This document shows positions 49,859-61,799 of a DNA stretch of 64,000 nt, piece after piece (positions within the stretch are counted from its first letter, which is position 1; each line of letters begins with the position of its first letter). This stretch comes from Ulota crispa. Its lineage: Eukaryota > Streptophyta > Bryopsida > Orthotrichales > Orthotrichaceae. The stretch is from the NCBI GenBank assembly GCA_963920765.1, contig OY987249.1, positions 2,761,230-2,825,229 on the forward strand. The letters run 5' to 3'. The notes under the pieces were generated by a model, which saw only the letters and a list, made by a program, of their open reading frames with translations, had not been told where the DNA came from and ran no database searches. The translations under genes and the position numbers were made by a program.

Positions 49859-51461
49859 ATGTTCAACTACCCTACGAGATTCGCAGCAGCAAGCTTAATC
49901 CTGGTGCTGCTGGCCGTTATGGGAGTGGCTGTAGGGAGTAAAGAGGAAGAAGGCAACAACAACGACACATTCCTGAGCAATCGAAGCATGCGGAATCTCA
50001 TAGCAACAGTGCGCTTCGACAACGGATCCGACGCACACATTCCACATTACTCCGACATCGTCCTCGGCCCTCGCCGCTACGGTTAGGGTTGCGTTGCCCA
50101 ACGAATTTGAATTTATCATACAAAGAAGGGAATTGCTAATGCGACACCCTAAATTGTTAATGTGATACTCTAAATTGCTAATACGACACCCAAAATTGCT
50201 AACGCGACAGCACTTGTGAGGGCTAAATTTTGCGGGATTGTTAACAAAATTTTCTTGCACTTAAAAGAAATGTGAACTTTTCAACATTAAATTTGAAAAA
50301 TTTAGCTTTTTAGCAATGTTTTTAGCCACTTGTGTTAAAAGTAAAAATCATATTTGGGATGATTGCTTGTGAGCATGAAATGAGATTTTTAATGCTAATT
50401 TTCTTAAATTTGGATCAAAGATTTTTTTCGCCTTTATCATTCTAAGGCTATACTCAAAAAAATAAAATAGGTGTGCTCAAATTTGAAACTAAAAAAATAG
50501 GGCTTTTGAGTTACTTAAAGCAAAAATACATCAAAAAATAGTATAGGTGCAAATAATATTTCAACAAAAAAATTATATTTGTCCTGTTTCTTTCAAGGAA
50601 GTGGTAATGCTGTGATTGAATGAATGATGAACCACCTTTAATAAATCAAAATCAGCATGAAAAATCACATTTCATGCTTAGAGGCTTGAAGATGACAAAA
50701 AGAAGCGAAAAGATTTTGTAGCTTACTATATTTTTAGGTACTCTACTAGAGAATCCACAGAAATAAGAAGAACTAACAATCTTCTATGATAAATTTTTCT
50801 TCCCTTTTTGTATGGATCGCAACAATCTTTGCTCAATTAAGAGGTTCTTTTCAGAGAGCCCTGGGCTCCCGAGAAGTAGATAATTAGTACAAGTAAGCTC
50901 AACAAGAGCCGTAAGCCTTGTTTCACACTTCACAAATCAAAATTGGCATTAAAAATCACATTTCATGTTCACAGGCTTGGATAAATAAAAATGAGCTTTA
51001 AATAAACACATTTCATGCTCACATGCTTGAATAAATCAAAATTAGTATTAAAAATTGCATTTCATGCTCAGAGGCTTGAATAAATCAAAATCAACATTAA
51101 AAATCACATTTCATGCTCACATGGGGTGGGGTGTCCATTAGCAATTTAAGGTGTCCCGTTAGCAATTCCCTTTAAAGAATCTCTGCCTAATTATCTGTAT
51201 TTTGTTTTTTAATGATGATGCCTCCCACGGTACTGTAGTGCAGCGAGCATCGAGAACAACATAGAAGTGGGCAAGGTGTTGGTGGAGATGAGCGTGCAAG
51301 GTGCCAAGGAACGCCAGACGTTCGTTCTCAACATCGGCACTGAGCGCGGCCTTGTGGCCATGGACAACCAAGATCGCTGGGGAGTCGATATCTTTCAGAG
51401 CGTGTACAAGTCTGCTAACGTTCCTAAAGGGAATGCGCTTGCTACCATCTATCCTCCATAG
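49859..51461 (+). CDS. Small secreted protein, unrecognised family, two exons, 146 aa
   Basis: Function unknown. Coding exons are 49859-50081 and 51244-51461; the first ends in phase 1 at a GTTAGG donor and the second starts after TGTAGTGCAG, giving one continuous 146-residue frame ending at TAG. Residues 1-27 form a clear signal peptide (start MFNYPTRFAAAS, hydrophobic core LILVLLAVMGVAVG). An acidic, Asn-rich linker (KEEEGNNNDT) follows, then a basic/polar body with SNRSMRNLIATVRFDNGSD and a second-exon domain containing NIEVGKVLVEMSVQGAKE, TERGLVAMDNQDRWGVD and KGNALATIYPP. There are two N-glycosylation sequons (NDT, NGS) and no cysteine after the signal peptide. The intron (50082-51243) is almost wholly a Mutator-like insertion. 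Both exons are far GC-richer than their surroundings, which supports real coding. I do not recognise a domain. Confidence 0.7.
50128..51170. mobile_element. GGGAATTG-family Mutator-like element inside an intron, 1043 bp
   Basis: Ends GGGAATTGCTAATGCGACACC and, inverted, GGGAATTGCTAACGGGACACC. Flanks TACAAAGAA (50119-50127) and TTTAAAGAA (51171-51179) agree at 7 of 9. Within it a repeat of about 58 bp (AAAAATCACATTTCATGCTC) recurs four or more times at about 50640-51120. Without it the intron would be only about 110 bp. Confidence 0.8.
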
Positions 51462-51856
51462 CTGCAACCAACACCTCTGCACTTAATTCACGAAAGCTTG
51501 AACTCTATTTTGAACAGATATTCATGTGACGAATATGAGTTATTGAGTGCTTAGTAAAATATGTACGGTCACAAATCTCTTTAATTTGAAATTAGAAGTC
51601 AGTCTTTGTCGCGTATTCTCTTCGTGTTTCACCAGCCGTTGTCGTCGTTATTCTCCGAACCTCCATTGAATCCCTCGGCAAACATTTGATTATTAGGGGT
51701 AGTGACGGCTTCTCGGAGAATGAAAAGAGAATGGAGATTGAGAAGTTGTGCAGAGAAAAGTGGAGTCAATAGGAGCTCATTTTTTGTGAAGATGGTGTGA
51801 CACATCCCATTTGTTTGTTTTGGAGAATGAGAATGGGGAATGATTACATGCTTTAA

Positions 51857-52758
51857 CCCTTTAAGGACCACACCCATTTTCACAAAATCCATTGAAAACA
51901 GGGGATGTAAGCTTAGATTTGCAATTGACTCAAATATGGACCCATTTTCAATAATCCAACCATACAAATGAGGACACCTTGTTTACTGTAAATCACCAAA
52001 ATTTCAGCTAGATCTATCGTTGGAGGTGAATCATTATAATGATTGAGTGAGCCGTATGCTAAAAATCTCTAGTGTTTCATGCTTGTGTGGTTTTGAATGT
52101 TAACACTTTGTGCCGGCTTTGATTAAAAAGAGCCTTACATTTCTAGAAAGTAGGGTTTCCCACCTTCACAATAAAACTGGTTTCACACAGAATAGACAAA
52201 ATAGCAATCACAAGGTGTAGCTAAGTGGACAAAAAGGGTCAAAATCCCATTTTCTTTGCTACCCTAAAGCAATTCTACAAGAAAATTGATAATTATTTTG
52301 GAAAATCCAATTGGTGAAAAAAATCAAGAATTGGCCTTTAATGTTGGAAGACAAACTTTAAAGCCAACATGACAACACCATTTTAGTAGATCTTCAAATA
52401 CTACAATTATACCACTACTGTATAGGAAAACAATACAAGCATATTTTTTAAGCAATTTGAATTTTTTTAGAATTGTGCAATTGAAATTTGACATTCTTCT
52501 TGCATACTTGATGTATCGTGTTGTTGCTTTGATCCATCTTTGACAAAAAATGGATATGTATTTTGACACCATGCCGTATAAACACCATTATTTATCAACT
52601 CACATACTTGATTGCATTGTTATTTTTTTAGATGGATGCAAAATTCTTGTGATCACATGCATTCTTCAAGATCAAATTCCAAGTTATTGAGCGATTTCAA
52701 CCTACAGGCCAAAAACCATTCCCAATGACCAAAATATGGTCTTGTGGTCCTTAAAAGG
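51857..52758. mobile_element. TTAA-flanked element (piggyBac-like termini), 902 bp
   Basis: TTAA at 51853-51856 and 52759-52762; ends CCCTTTAAGGACCACACCC and, inverted, CCTTTTAAGGACCACAAGACC. No transposase. Confidence 0.75.
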
Positions 52759-52820
52759 TTAAGAAGATGCAATAATTACTGCACTCTCCACCAACAAGAT
52801 TAGTCATTTGACGATAAAAA

Positions 52821-53030
52821 TGTAGGAACAGTACACAAAATTACTAATACTGCACTAGACCAGATGACTGGTGAGAGGAGACTGAGCCACCTTATATGCA
52901 TATTGGCGCCGTCTCCACTACCTACGTATTAATTAATCACACTAATTACCTGTACCTATGCTAATTAGGTAGCTGCTGGGAGTAACTAAACCCTAACAGT
53001 TCACTGGTGTCAGAGGCACTAGTTACAACA
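52821..53030 (-). repeat. Copia 3' LTR
   Basis: 210 bp, TG...CA ends, about 94% identical to the other LTR. It is the 3' LTR because the element reads leftwards. Confidence 0.93.
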
Positions 53031-53139
53031 CCCCTCCTTGCACGGGATGGATCTTATCTAGTGCGCTTTTGTTCTTGCAGTCATAGTTCATCCTAGTCGG
53101 GAAACAATTGGTCGCTGCTGTAGTTATCTCTCCAAAGAA

Positions 53140-53796
53140 TTGACTGTGTGGCAGTTGTTCCTCTTTGTTCTGTGGTTGTTGGCTGTGCTGGTTGGGAAAA
53201 TTGCAAAGGTGGCCTTGACTTATCTTCTGACGTGCTTTTTGGATTCATTCGAGGAGGATGGAAGCAATTCCTGCAAAGAATCAGTGGCCAGTTTTGGGAC
53301 TGTTGAGGAATTGGTGCCGTTGTCCTCTGATTCGGAGGTGGACACTATTGAGTTAGAAGATTTGCTCCCGCAAATTGACTTCTCTGAATTCAAAGAGGTG
53401 CTATTGCCGTTATCGGCTGGTGTCGTAGAGACTGGGGTTTCCTTGACTTGGTTAGGTTCTCCATCGTTGCCTCTTTTACTTCGTCTTCATACCATCAATC
53501 ATCCTTGGAGTATGTTGGAGACTTCTTTGATTGAGTGGAATGCTAGGGTGTTTGTCAGATTGGACTTTGCTGGCTATTCTAGGGCTTTTCCTCCTGGTTC
53601 CCAAGGTTATTTGTCTGTAGAGCAGCGTTTTTGTATTGAGATTGAGTATTTTTGGAGATTGATTTATGAGAATATGAACATGTTTTCGGGTGATTTTAGG
53701 TTAAGTACGTTCAGGAGTTGGCCTGTTCCATCCTATGTTTCCTTGGAGGGTTGCCCTCCATTTGTAATGCGGTGCCCAGAGTATTATGGGATATGA
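53140..53796 (+). CDS. Antisense open reading frame (218 codons) inside the Copia element
   Basis: This uninterrupted frame runs opposite to gag-pol in the roughly 930-bp space between the RNase H part and the 3' LTR. Its first 35 residues are strongly hydrophobic (MTVWQLFLFVLWLLAVLVGK), then an acidic segment (SDSEVDTIELEDLLPQIDF) and a Trp/aromatic-rich body. Antisense accessory frames between pol and the 3' LTR are known in several plant LTR-element lineages, where their roles are unclear. I recognise no domain. It may be a chance frame, but it is long for this AT-rich DNA and lies in the usual position. Confidence 0.45.
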   Translation: MTVWQLFLFVLWLLAVLVGKIAKVALTYLLTCFLDSFEEDGSNSCKESVASFGTVEELVPLSSDSEVDTIELEDLLPQIDFSEFKEVLLPLSAGVVETGVSLTWLGSPSLPLLLRLHTINHPWSMLETSLIEWNARVFVRLDFAGYSRAFPPGSQGYLSVEQRFCIEIEYFWRLIYENMNMFSGDFRLSTFRSWPVPSYVSLEGCPPFVMRCPEYYGI

Positions 53797-56700
53797 ATAA
53801 ATTGCTGTTGGGAGATACCAAGTTCATGTTTCTCTTTGGCCAATTTCACTAACCCTAGTTTGTTTTTGAGTCTTTCGAAGGCTGTTCTCCCTAGGGCTTT
53901 GGTGAATATATTGGCTGTCTGTTCATTGGTTGGTATGTACTCCAATTCGATTTCTCTGCTTTATATTTTTTCCCTGATGAAATGGTGTCTTACTTCTATG
54001 TATTTTGTGGATTTATGGTAGATGGGGTTGTGGGCCAAATTTAGGCTCCCTTGATTGTCTTCATAGATGATTGTGGGTTTCTCGCTATTGTGCACTTGGA
54101 GTTCTCCAAGTAGTCTGCGTAGCCATACTCCTTCTTTGGTTCCCTCTGTGATGACCATGTATTCAAATTTCGTTGAAGATAGTGCTACTGTTGGTTGCTT
54201 TTTGCTGTTCCAGGTGATTGGAGTTTTTCCTAGCATGAATATATATCCAGTGGTGGATTTTCTGCCATGAGTGTCACCTGCCCAGTCGGCATCTGTGAAT
54301 CCATATAGGTCACTTTCCTCCCTTTGCCGATATAGTAATGTAAAATCAGTAGTACCTTGTAAGTAGCAATAGATCCGTTTTACTGCTTGAAGGTGGGTGT
54401 CCTATGGCTGAGACATGAACCGGCTGACAATGTTGACGGCATAGCCAATGTCGGGTCTTGTGTAAGAGAGGAATATCAATTTGCCAACCATGCGCTGATA
54501 AGTGGTTGTGTCTGATAGGGGCGCTTGCATGTCTGGTTGGAGTTGAAGTTTTTCAAGCATGGGGGTGCTAGCAAGGCGACAATCTTGGAGTCCAAATTCA
54601 CCCAAAAGCGAGCAAATGTACTGCCGTTGAGTGACTGCAATCCCTTCATCAAGAAAGAGAAATTTGAGGCTAAGGGAAAAAGTTAAGAGGCCTAGGTCCG
54701 TCATCTCGAATTCTTCCTGGATGTGTTTTTGGATTGAGGCAATATGGAGCGTGTCATCTCTTGTGAGATAGATATCATTCATATAGAGGTTAAGAAGTGT
54801 CAGTTTGCCCTCTCAATGTGTGTAGTACATGTTCAAGTTAGCTTGAGACTTCTGGAGTCCTTGAGTCTGTAAGTAAGTATCAACCTTGTTGTACCAAGTT
54901 CTGGGAGTCTGCTTTAGGCCGTAGAATGCCTTTCTAAGTTTGCATACTTGTGTGCTAGGGCTGGAAGGCTAAAATCCGGGTGGTGGTGAGACGTATATGT
55001 CTTTGTCAAGAAGGCTGTCTTAACGTCAAGGTGGTGGATTTGCCACCCTCGGTGTCCTGCTAGGGTGAGTATGCTATGGAGCATGTTCCATTTTACCACT
55101 GGTGCAAAGGTTTCTGCATAATCCTCCCCTACTTTTTGTTTGAATCCGGGTACCACAAGCCTGGCTTTCAGCTTAGCTAGAGTGCCATCAACGTGGGTTT
55201 TAACTCGGAATATCTACTTTGTGGTGAGGGCCTTTTTCTATGCAGGAAGTGGGACTAAGTCCTGTGTGTGGTTTTTGTGAATAGATACTAGTTCACTGTC
55301 CATTGCCTCTTTCCAGCCAAGATGGAAGTGGGACTAAATCCCATGTGTGGTTTTTGTGAATAGATACTAGTTCACTGTCCATTGCCTCTTTCCAGCCAAG
55401 AGTGTCCTTGTGATCTGTAGGTAGACATATGGACGGGTGGAAGATTTTTGCGGCGTGAAGATGAAAATCATCTAAGTAGGTTGGGATTCTACTTATGCGG
55501 CCACTCCAAGTGATGCAAGGTATGTGGGGGGGGGGGGTCTGAGAGTAGGTATGACATGATCAAGTGAGGCTAGAGGTGAAGAGCTGAGGGCTGACTTGAT
55601 TGGGCTGGGAAGAAGTTCGTCTTCCGATGCCATTGGCGCTGGCAATTGTAATGCTGGTGCTAGTGGGGCCTCCATTCCGTCTTTGTGTTGGTCCGCCTCT
55701 TGTGTGATTGGGGGAGGCAGCATAGCTGGGGTGCCCAACTCGAGGAGTGTTGGAGGTGCACCTTTTGTGTTGATTGGATAGTTGAAGTAGTTGTCAGGTG
55801 ATCTAGCCTTTGCAGCAGTGCGTGGGTCTCGTGTGACTTTGGGATTGGGATAGTTGATGTGTCCAATTCCAATGCTGTCCCGTAGGGAAAACAGTGTCTT
55901 GTCAAATTGCACATCTTTTGATATGAGAAATTTCCTTGTGTGGCAGCAATAGTTTCTGTAACCCCTAGATTTGTTGTCATAGCCCAGGAAGATGCAGCTA
56001 ATGGCGCGAGTTGCCCATTTCTTCTGGAAAGGGGATGTATCCAAGATATAAGATTGACAGCCGAAGATGCAAATGTGGTGGACAAAGGGAATTTTTCCAA
56101 AGAGGCGGTGATATGGAGATTCACCTGAGTTTGCTCTTGTGGATGTTCTATTGATGATATAGTTTGCAGTAGAGACCGCTTTTGTCCACAGATGCGCTGG
56201 TAGTTTGGAGTCGTGAGCCATGCTGCGCACTTTTTTGAGGAGACTCTTGTTCTTCCTCTCGGCTACACCATTTTGATGCAATGTGTGGACTTATGTATAT
56301 TCCTGTATAATACCAGTGTCACCACAGAACTTGGTGAAGTTGCGTGACATGTACTCCCTTCCTTTGTCTGAACAAATGGCTTTTATTTTGGAGTTGTATT
56401 GCAGTTCAGCAAGGAGTCTGAATTTCTTGAACTGGTCAAGCATTTTGCTTTTGTGTTTCAAAAAATATAGCCAAATATACCTGCTAAAGTTGTTTGTCAA
56501 TATCATGATGTATCTTGAGCCGGAGTTGGAGGATGGTGTGATTGGGCCACAAAGATCCGTATGGATCAGGGCAAATGGACTTGCGTCTCGAAGGGAGCGG
56601 CTAGAGCACTTCAGAGCTTGCGGGTCCTGGTCTTGGCTTGCAGTTTTGGTTGTTTTGTTGGATCTTGTGTCTCCCCAAGGGATCCATATTTGTGCTTGCT

Positions 56701-58304
56701 TCCCAACTTGATACCACATACGTGAGTGTTGATTGCTAGTGGGGGGAGGCCTGTAGCTTTGCCTATGGAGGCCTTATGTACTAGTGTTCTGAGGTTTGCA
56801 TGTGCCATTCGCCTATGCCATAGTAGTAAGGTGTCCTTCATGGAGCTTGAGACAACCGTATGGGCCATGAGATCAGGAGGCTTGAACCTATATAGGCCAT
56901 TCTTGGTATTCCTGGTTCCTCTTGCAACTACTTGGTAGTGTTTTGGAAGTGAGAAGTGTTTCAAAAGTAATTCTTGGTTTGAGTCAAACAAAACATGGAG
57001 TGATTCTGATGTATCAGTGATTGATTCTACTGAGAGGAGGTTTTTTGTTATCCTTGGCACATAAAGAACATCACCAAATTCTATTTCCCAAGAATAGGTT
57101 GGAACATTGGTGTTGCCTATGCTTGCAACAGGGAGGGAGTCGCCCTTGGCGGTTCTAACCTTTGTATTGCTACCTAAAGCTAGGTCCTCTAGTGAATCTG
57201 GCTAACCGGTAACATGCTTGGTGGCACCACTGTCGAGGTACCACTCGTCGTGGGGCCTAGATTTTGCGATGTTTACCTCGGTAAAGTGGGCGGCTAGTTC
57301 TTCCTCAGAGTCAGAGGAGTCATCGCCCCCAAGGTCGCCGCCGCTCATGTTGTCAATGAGGTTGACGTTGGGGCACTCAGGGCGTTTCTAGAGCTCTTGA
57401 CGATCGTTCCGGCAGCGCTTCAGTTCCGGGGCAAGTTCAAGGCAGGTCTTGATCCAATGCTCCTTACTCCTACAGTAATGACAGTCCCCAGCCGGTTTCT
57501 TCTTCTTCTGCCAGCTGCTAGATGAGGTTTTCCTCCCAAGCGCCTTGGTTAAGAGAGCCTCGTTGTCCAACCGGTTGTTGAAGAGCTCCCGCCGTGTATC
57601 TTCTTTGAGCAGAATGTTGGAGAGTTCAGCAATGGTGGGAAGCACTGCCTGGTACGTCAATGTGTTGACCATATCCTGATAGCTCTTGGGAAGCGCCATG
57701 AGGACATGTTGGACAACCTTTGAGTTAGAGATCTTCTTGCCAACACGCCGAGTTCCTTGAGAATTTGTTGAACTGACTGCAGAAACTCCAACATTGGTTG
57801 TCCTTCGGCGTGCTTCAGGGTGGTGAGTTTCCTCCAAAGGAGGATCTTGCGAGAATTAGTTGTCCCTGCATACAAGTTCTTGAGTACGTTCCAACACTCT
57901 GCAGGGTTGGAGATGTCGGAAATGTAAGGGATGATGTGGTCCCAAACAGCCAACGCAATGAGCCCCAAGGCTCGTTCCTTCAATTCTTTGAGGGCTGCAA
58001 CGGCGGCTGGTTTAGCTGGAGCAACCACACCTGCAGGGGGAGACACAAGTTTCCAAGTACCGTCACGTCGCATCAGATGCTGCATCTTATAGCTCCATGC
58101 ACTATAGTTTGTGGTGCCTTCCAGCTTGGAAGCTTCACTCACAGTGGTATCTCCATGCGCCATGCTAACATACTCAGAAAGTGTGGTGGGCTCCGTAGGT
58201 CTAAAGGTCCTTACGACTGGATCTGTCTTGATGCCTAGCTCTACTATTCTGCAAGAACACTTAGGATGAGGGAGTCTGAGGGCGGAACGGAGCTTCTGAT
58301 ACCA

Positions 58305-58514
58305 TGTAGGAACAATACACAAAATTACTAAAACTGCACTAGACCAGATGACTAGTGAGAGGAGACTGAGCCACCTTATACGCATACTGGCGCCGTCTCC
58401 ACTACCTACGTATTAATTAACCACACTAATTACTTGTACCTATGCTAATTAGGTAGCTGTTGGGAGTAACTAAACCCTAACGGTTCACTAGTGTCAAAAG
58501 CACTAGTTACAACA
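58305..58514 (-). repeat. Copia 5' LTR
   Basis: 210 bp, TG...CA ends; the tRNA-Met primer site lies directly inside it at about 58280-58304. Confidence 0.93.
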
Positions 58515-58570
58515 GAAAACCAGCACAACAAGGTGCAACGTGGGTTGCAAGAGGTGAAACTTCTCCTGCT

Positions 58571-58626
58571 AAACTTCTCATTGCCCCATTCTTCATCTCC
58601 AGAGAAGAATGGGGCGGTGAGAAGTT
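58571..58626. repeat. Short hairpin next to the Copia element
   Basis: AACTTCTCATTGCCCCATTC and its inverse pair over about 23 bases (two mismatches) around a 9-base loop. Function unknown. Confidence 0.7.
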
Positions 58627-58835
58627 CAACACGCTAACCAAAACAAAAGCTCCAGCAACCAACAACAAAGCGACATGTTTGCGTTCTCATCCACCACAGC
58701 CGGCCAAGAAAGTGCTGTGACTACCCCTATTTATTTGTTGTTGTGGACAAATGTTGGACGATTGGATGAGTTTGGTAATCTACAATCGTTGTCGAAGGTG
58801 ATGATTGCAGCGCCTTATTCTATCTTTGAGGTTTA

Positions 58836-59207
58836 GAGCATCTCCACCGCAAACGCAACAACAAATGTAAATGCAACTGTCGCGGGAAGGAAGAACTTTT
58901 GAGCTCCACTGCATCCATGCCAAAGCCTTTCCCGATCTATTCGGCAATGCTATAAGCTCCCATCCATGCCACTCTCCAGGTCTTTTGCATTCACATTATA
59001 ACTCACTCAAGGACTCAAATAGGTTGAGGCTTGTTCTTGCTCGTTTCCTCTTGCGGCACAAGAGAGAAGAAACGACAAAGTAGCATGAGTGCACGGTGGA
59101 AGAGCTCCCAAAAAGGCAGAACTGGTACTTGTAGTGGCCCGACGTGGTAGCCCTTGGATCTATTCTCTAGTCGCGTTTGATGTTGCAGAAATGCAATGGA
59201 CATGCCC
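58836..59207. mobile_element. Harbinger-like element, 372 bp, TTA target duplication
   Basis: Ends GAGCATCTCCACCGCAAACG and, inverted, GGGCATGTCCATTGCA, with TTA at 58833-58835 and 59208-59210. The left part recurs at 30838-30990. Confidence 0.7.
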
Positions 59208-59728
59208 TTAGTGCGACATTCAAGCTCCACTTTTGTCAACAACAAATGTCTTTTTCGAATCCGTCTTTCATGGAATAGTCCAATTTTTGCGTATTTTGCG
59301 TTCTAAGCTCGCTATTGAAGAGTTGTTTGCGATTCGCACTTCGTAGAATTGTAGATTGTTCATTTTATTATTTTGCAGCTCATATCGCTTATTACTGAAC
59401 GTTTCTGTGTCGCATCTGGGGAGTGTATGTGTAAGTTTGGAAAACCAGGTGAGTGACATACCATAGCTCGTTAGGTTTTTCCTCCAAATGTTTGATAGGT
59501 ATTGAAACGCAATTAAATCTTACTGTGGAGAATTCTGTTTTTTCATCCCAGTAACAGGATTGTCTGCTTAGTTATCTCTTCGTGCAAAGCAGGAGCGACT
59601 TGTCATTGAGTGAAACCAAGGATGATGGGCAGCAAGTGTGAAAGTACTTTCACTCGATGCTTGGTTTCTTAAGGCAATTAGATTTGTGGAATATTTCTAG
59701 CTGAAGTAAAAAAGACATGACTCTTTTA

Positions 59729-60090
59729 CCCTTAAACGTTGAAGAGGACGTTTTTTTTGGTCCTCCCGCTTTAAAAAAAGATTTTGTACTATAAAAAACT
59801 TGTTTTTTGTTTGTTTTTTTTTCAAAAGCGATTGTAAACACATGATCCATCTTGGAATGCAAAATATTATCTCATTAGGTGCACTTATATTTTTCGGTAA
59901 CCCAAATTGTGAGAAGATTCAGAGACACAATGTTAGATCTCAAGCTGCCCATCTTGCAATTTTCATGAGGGCACCATGCAATGTTCACTTTGCAACCTCA
60001 AGAAATAATATATAATTGTTGGGCACTTGCTACTACTGTAGAGAGTATTGTAGCCGGGCTAGTCATAATGACCAATCTGGTGTTTGAGGG
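59729..60090. mobile_element. TTAA-type element (piggyBac-like termini), degenerate, 362 bp
   Basis: Ends CCCTTAAACG and, inverted, CCCTCAAACA; right flank TTAA (60091-60094), left flank TTTA. Confidence 0.5.
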
Positions 60091-60631
60091 TTAAGATATG
60101 TGTTGAGAGGTTTTATAAAAACTTAACTAGAGCATGTTCTTGCCAATAGGTTTACCCTCTTTCTTTTGCATAATCAACAAATGATTTGATAGTTGCAATT
60201 AAAAAATCATGCTCATTTGTAAAATTGTGGTCATAGATTTGGAAGGGGGTCATCAATTTTGAAGAAACAACTATCAATACCTTAAATGAAGTTGTTTTTT
60301 TTGTTTGTTTGTTTGTTTGTTTGTCACATTAAGATCTCCCAAACCGTATGCCCTTGTTGTATGCTTGGTACCATCGAAAAGCTCTCAGCAAGGAGGAGTG
60401 CACAATTTTGTGACATTTGGGCATATGGTGGAAAAGTTATTGAATTTATAAGTTTTTTATGGATTAAAAATTTAGGAAATCACTTTTACTTTTATTTTGG
60501 TGGTGTTCTTGGTATTGTCGGAAAGCTCTCGCTCAGGAGGGGTGCATAGGCTTGGTTTTGTGGCTTTTGGAATTACTTCCATGATACTTACATTAGAAGT
60601 TTTGGGCATCTCCAAGATAATTAATTTTTTT
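60091..60631. other. AT-rich DNA with (TTTG)n and an imperfect duplication
   Basis: A TTTG microsatellite lies at about 60298-60323. GAAAAGCTCTCAGCAAGGAGG near 60376 is repeated in diverged form (GGAAAGCTCTCGCTCAGGAGG) near 60519. No gene seen. Confidence 0.5.
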
Positions 60632-61060
60632 GCGAGCAACTAGGGGACACCTCCAATTGCTATGCGAGCACTCCATAGCCTAGCTTATTAAATTTGAGAT
60701 TACTATTACATTGAAATACAAAATAAAATAAAAATAACACTATGGCGTACATTTGCATCTACAAGTGTTGCAAACATACAACAAATATGTCTAATTTGCA
60801 TACAACAAATATGTCTCATTTGTGACATAGTCAAGAGTTAAACTATATGCTTCTTTCATTTACAAGTTTAACTCTTGACCATGTCACAAATGAGACATGT
60901 TTGTTATACATTTGTAACTCTTGTAGATGCAAATGTATGCTAAAGTATTGCTTTTATTTTATTTTGTATTTCAACGTAATAATAATCTCAAATTTAATAT
61001 GTTGGGTTATAGGGGTGTCCACATAGCAATTGGGGGGGGGGTGTCCATCTAGTTGCTCCC
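60632..61060. mobile_element. Foldback element, 429 bp
   Basis: Ends GCGAGCAACTAGGGGACACC and, inverted, GGGAGCAACTAGATGGACACC; the arms continue through AATTGCTATG and AAATTTGAG to a central palindrome (GACATAGTCAAGAGTTAAAC region). The target duplication was not resolved. Confidence 0.75.
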
Positions 61061-61565
61061 AAAAACTTATACTCCATAATAAATCACAATAATATCTTAA
61101 GATCTCCATGGTTTTTTTGGAATCTTTTTGACACACCATTCAAAGGCCTTGAAGTTCAAGATCCTACAATTACAATTTTGTTTTTGATGGTTCAAAATGA
61201 TCTTACAATAACAATTCCAAAACTTCAAAACTACCTTCCAAAAACCAAAAAAGTACCCTTGGGCATATAAGGGTTAAACCCTATGTGGCACTTGAAATTT
61301 TAAAAACTACGTCACAAGAATGCTCACATGCCACACTATCAAAAAAGTTCCCATGGGGAAAAAACCGAAGCGTCTGGAGACAATTCCATAACATTTAGTA
61401 GCACTCAACAGGCATGCCCTCCTTCCAATTGAAGAGTGTGGAATATTCCACACCCGTCAGTAGCTAAGAGGACACTTGGCTGAATTTGTTAGAGAGTTTA
61501 TGAAAGAGAGGCTCAACTTAGTGCACATATGTCAATATGGAGACCAGCCATGTCAACAACATTAT

Positions 61566-61594
61566 TATATAATAATAATAATAATAATAATAAT
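61566..61594. repeat. (AAT)n microsatellite
   Basis: About nine AAT units. Confidence 0.95.
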
Positions 61595-61799
61595 TTGTCA
61601 TGATGAAGTTCGTGGATGATACTTGAAGAGAGGGAAAGACAGCCTCTCTTCAGGCTATTGAATGTTATGTCTCTGTTTCCTTTTATATTACTCGTGAGAA
61701 ACGCATGAAGATTACAGAGTATTCATGGATCAGTGATCAAATTGCTTTGCTGCACAGGTGCTTGCAAAGATTGGTCAGAGACCTATAAAGCTAAGTGAT

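Larger units (their letters stand above)
52821..58514 (-). mobile_element. Copia-type LTR retrotransposon, fossil with both LTRs
   Basis: A 5.7-kb element reading right to left. Matching 210-bp LTRs (TGTAGGAAC...GTTACAACA) bound it. Next to the right LTR is the initiator-Met tRNA primer site (minus strand TGGTATCAGAAGC), and next to the left LTR a purine tract (AAGGAGGGG). Flanking 5-mers AAAAA and GAAAA could be a target duplication with one change. Parts in order: gag with a CCHC knuckle (about 58200-57400), protease (near 57230), gag-pre-integrase and integrase (about 57060-55490), reverse transcriptase (about 55160-54400) and RNase H (54236-53961); integrase before RT defines Copia. The LTRs differ at about 12 of 210 positions (about 6%), nearly all transitions, so insertion was probably a few million years ago or more, depending on the lineage's rate. 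It looks broken, with perhaps five to ten breaks. Confidence 0.93.
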
